This document shows, piece after piece, positions 6,341-7,423 of a DNA stretch of 7,423 bases (the stretch's first letter is position 1; each line of letters opens with the position of its first letter). This DNA is from Candidatus Solincola tengchongensis (GTDB lineage: Bacteria; Actinomycetota; Geothermincolia; Geothermincolales; RBG-13-55-18). The notes under the pieces were generated by a model. That model saw only the letters and a list, made by a program, of their open reading frames with translations. It made no database searches and was not told where the DNA came from. The stretch covers positions 1 to 7,423 of the forward strand of contig JACVJH010000250.1 of NCBI GenBank assembly GCA_015711895.1, written 5' to 3'. Made by a program: the position numbers and the translations under genes.

Positions 6341-6346
6341 TATAAT
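6341..6346 (+). promoter_or_regulatory. Consensus -10 hexamer TATAAT
   Basis: A perfect TATAAT stands in a locally AT-rich patch about 330 bases before htrA. No recognisable -35 hexamer lies 16-18 bases upstream (the stretch is A-rich), and there is no extended -10 TGn. If used, the transcript would carry a purine-rich leader, the paired palindromes and the GNRA hairpin before htrA. Confidence 0.35.
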
Positions 6347-6443
6347 GTAAGGAAAAGGAGGAGATGGAGGAGGCGCGATAACCGGATGGGAACAGGAAAG
6401 AGGGCGTATATCGAACCTTCGCAAGCGGAGAGGCTCCGGTTCT

Positions 6444-6477
6444 TCCGTCCGGACGGATACATCGGTCCGTATACGGA
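6444..6477. promoter_or_regulatory. Two adjacent palindromes with shared TCCGT half-sites
   Basis: A 14-bp perfect palindrome, TCCGTCCGGACGGA (6444-6457), is followed by a 12-bp perfect palindrome, TCCGTATACGGA (6466-6477). Both use the half-site TCCGT/ACGGA, and their centres are 21 bp apart, two helical turns, so two dimers would lie on the same DNA face. This is the typical look of a double operator. It lies about 200 bases upstream of htrA. The outer CCGGTT (6436-6441) and AACCGG (6484-6489) add a further inverted pair. Confidence 0.5.
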
Positions 6478-6530
6478 GGCGAAAACCGGCAAGGAAGCAG
6501 AAGTCCATCCCCTAAACGGCACGGGAAAAA

Positions 6531-6561
6531 GGGGTTTCAAACCGAAAGGTTCGACAACCCC
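6531..6561 (+). ncRNA. GNRA-capped hairpin in the putative htrA leader
   Basis: As plus-strand RNA, GGGGUU (6531-6536) pairs with AACCCC (6556-6561), UC (6537-6538) pairs with GA (6553-6554), and AACC (6540-6543) pairs with GGUU (6548-6551), closed by a GAAA tetraloop (6544-6547). That gives 12 pairs with one A-C mismatch and one bulged C. A GNRA cap favours an RNA rather than a DNA role. It lies about 115 bases before the htrA start. A TTTTT at about 6573-6577 is too far for a canonical terminator. Confidence 0.4.
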
Positions 6562-6632
6562 CCTCACAAGCGTTTTTGCCGAGAACACCTGCCCGTTGCG
6601 AAAGACCGGATGTGAGAGGTGGCGTGATATAA

Positions 6633-6645
6633 GGCAAATATTGCC
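6633..6645 (+). promoter_or_regulatory. Palindrome directly upstream of the htrA ribosome binding site
   Basis: GGCAA-ATA-TTGCC is a perfect 5-bp inverted repeat ending about 20 bases before the second AAGGAG. It may be an operator near the transcription start or a small hairpin controlling access to the ribosome binding site. Confidence 0.35.
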
Positions 6646-6648
6646 AGT

Positions 6649-6674
6649 ATAAGGAGTGATGATAAGGAGTGATG
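6649..6674 (+). repeat. 13-bp tandem duplication of Shine-Dalgarno plus ATG
   Basis: ATAAGGAGTGATG occurs twice in perfect tandem (6649-6661 and 6662-6674). Each copy holds AAGGAG and an ATG 2 nt later. The downstream AAGGAG (6664-6669) is 8 nt from the ATG at 6678, the best htrA start. The upstream copy's ATG (6659) is out of frame and would encode 15 codons ending at 6706. Confidence 0.85.
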
Positions 6675-6677
6675 GAA

Positions 6678-7423
6678 ATGAACGACGATTTCAGCGGAAA
6701 CCGTGATTTCAACGCCACGCCCCCTACGGTTACACCGCCGCCGCCCACGATGCCGCCGTCTCCTCCTACCATGCCGCCCCCGCCCGTGGAGCCAGCTCCG
6801 CTTTCACCTCTCCCGCCGCGCCCGGGAAAGAGGGCCGTTATGCGGACCGTGCTCCTCTCGGCCGCGGTATCCCTGGTGATAGCCCTGGCCGTGGTCTTTC
6901 TCCTGCCCCTCGCCTTCGGCGGTAACCCCGTGGACATCCTGCGCGGTAAGGGCGGCGTCACCCAGGTGCAGGAAGTGAGGACGGTGGAGGAACGGGTGGT
7001 CAAGGGAGGACAGGAAGCGGTGGTGGAGGTGGCACAGCGCATCCTCCCCTCCGTGGTGAACATTGAGGTCCAGTACGGGGCCACCCAGGCCGGCGTGGGC
7101 TCCGGCTTCATATGGCGCTCCGACGGCTACATAGTCACCAACAATCACGTGGTCGAGAAGGCCACGAAGGTGATGGTCTCACTGCGCGACGGATCCACCT
7201 ACGAGGCCAAGATAGTGGGCACCGACCCGGATACCGACCTCGCGGTGATCAAGATAAACGCCTCCGACCTCCCAGCGGCCCCGCTGGGAACCTCCTCGGA
7301 TCTCGTGGTGGGAGAGCTGGCGGTGGCCGTGGGCAGCCCGGAGGGATTCGAGGGAAGCGTGACCTCCGGAATAATCAGCGCCCTGAACCGCAACATCACC
7401 GTGGGGAACGCCGCGCTCCTGGA
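6678..7423 (+). CDS. htrA: Membrane-anchored HtrA/DegP-type serine protease (3' end beyond window)
   Basis: The open frame runs off the right edge after 248 codons. Seen: a Pro-rich cytoplasmic N-terminus (14-50) with repeated PPT(M/V) units, a basic GKRAVMR, one membrane helix (about 56-80), a linker with Gln/Glu/Val-rich heptad-like character (96-120), then the trypsin-like domain: GSGFIWRSDGYIVTNNHVV with catalytic H157, DTDLAVIKI with catalytic D187, and GSPEGFEGSVTSGIISALNR (219-238). The catalytic serine loop and any PDZ domain lie beyond the window. Known: HtrA proteases degrade or refold damaged envelope proteins outside the membrane. Start: ATG 6678 is 8 nt after AAGGAG; ATG 6672 is in frame but only 2 nt from it. 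A tandem repeat duplicates this ribosome binding site. It is divergent from the mscS operon, and the spacer holds operator-like palindromes that may mediate stress control. Confidence 0.93.
   Translation, partial: MNDDFSGNRDFNATPPTVTPPPPTMPPSPPTMPPPPVEPAPLSPLPPRPGKRAVMRTVLLSAAVSLVIALAVVFLLPLAFGGNPVDILRGKGGVTQVQEVRTVEERVVKGGQEAVVEVAQRILPSVVNIEVQYGATQAGVGSGFIWRSDGYIVTNNHVVEKATKVMVSLRDGSTYEAKIVGTDPDTDLAVIKINASDLPAAPLGTSSDLVVGELAVAVGSPEGFEGSVTSGIISALNRNITVGNAALL

Larger units (their letters stand above)
5871..6677. other. Long, hairpin-rich divergent spacer
   Basis: About 800 bases lie between the minus-strand membrane-protein/mscS operon and plus-strand htrA. All six frames contain only weak open frames. 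The best plus candidate (6386-6652, 88 codons, ending just before the htrA ribosome binding site) lacks the GC-rich third positions of the neighbours and contains the palindromes listed here, so I do not call it. Structured elements in order: 5892-5906 (ATCCT/AGGAT), 5965-5998, 6166-6211, 6210-6222 (GCGGG/CCCGC), 6221-6234, 6275-6287, 6287-6309 (CCCTCC/GGAGGG), 6444-6457, 6466-6477, 6531-6561 and 6633-6645. Both operon promoters must lie here. Confidence 0.6.

Noticed and set aside
6386..6652. 88-codon plus-strand frame ending just before the htrA ribosome binding site, preceded by a purine-rich stretch and TATAAT
   Set aside because: Third codon positions are mixed, unlike neighbouring genes. 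The frame contains the palindromes and the GNRA hairpin, and the GGAGG is 12 nt from the ATG. No family resemblance was seen. It remains a faint possibility as a leader peptide.
1..7423. CRISPR arrays, toxin-antitoxin pairs, transposases, integrases or phage genes
   Set aside because: No regularly spaced repeats, small coupled gene pairs of toxin type, or recombinase motifs were seen on either strand.

Overview
The window is high-GC bacterial DNA. The genes use G/C at most third codon positions, yet also use AGG (Arg) and ATA (Ile) freely, and they have GTG/TTG start candidates and purine-rich ribosome binding sites. The HtrA-type protease has a cytoplasmic proline-rich N-terminus before its single membrane anchor, a layout common in Actinobacteria. 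I infer a deep-branching, perhaps anaerobic or thermophilic actinobacterial lineage; this is tentative, as no marker gene is present.

Layout. (1) 1-825, minus: 5' part of a MoxR-family AAA+ ATPase of CoxD type, running off the left edge. (2) 1006-1764, minus: HD-domain metal-dependent phosphohydrolase. (3) 1765-2358: 594 bases with no convincing gene. (4) 2359-2889, minus: small three-helix membrane protein of unknown family with a leaderless-type promoter. (5) 2890-3210: divergent spacer with small repeats and a hairpin. (6) 3211-4230, plus: radical SAM protein of the PflX type (COG1313) with an extra N-terminal four-cysteine cluster. (7) 4231-4515: spacer between convergent genes with one hairpin. 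(8) 5325-5870 and 4516-5325, minus: a two-gene operon of an unknown single-pass membrane protein followed, with a TGATG overlap, by an MscS-type mechanosensitive channel. (9) 5871-6677: about 800 bases without a credible gene but dense in inverted repeats. (10) 6678-7423, plus: membrane-anchored HtrA/DegP serine protease, cut by the right edge before its catalytic serine.

The genes do not form one pathway. The MscS operon and the HtrA protease are divergently arranged and both belong to envelope maintenance (osmotic release and protein quality control), so the structured spacer between them may hold shared or stress-responsive control sites. MoxR/CoxD ATPases usually act with a von Willebrand A-domain partner, which would be expected just left of the window.

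About 29% of the window is non-coding, high for a bacterium. The most interesting structure is upstream of htrA: two palindromes sharing half-sites at 21-bp centre spacing, a GNRA-capped hairpin, and a perfect 13-bp tandem duplication of the ribosome binding site plus ATG. No CRISPR array, tRNA, rRNA, transposase or defence system was seen, and I did not find a convincing new multi-gene system.
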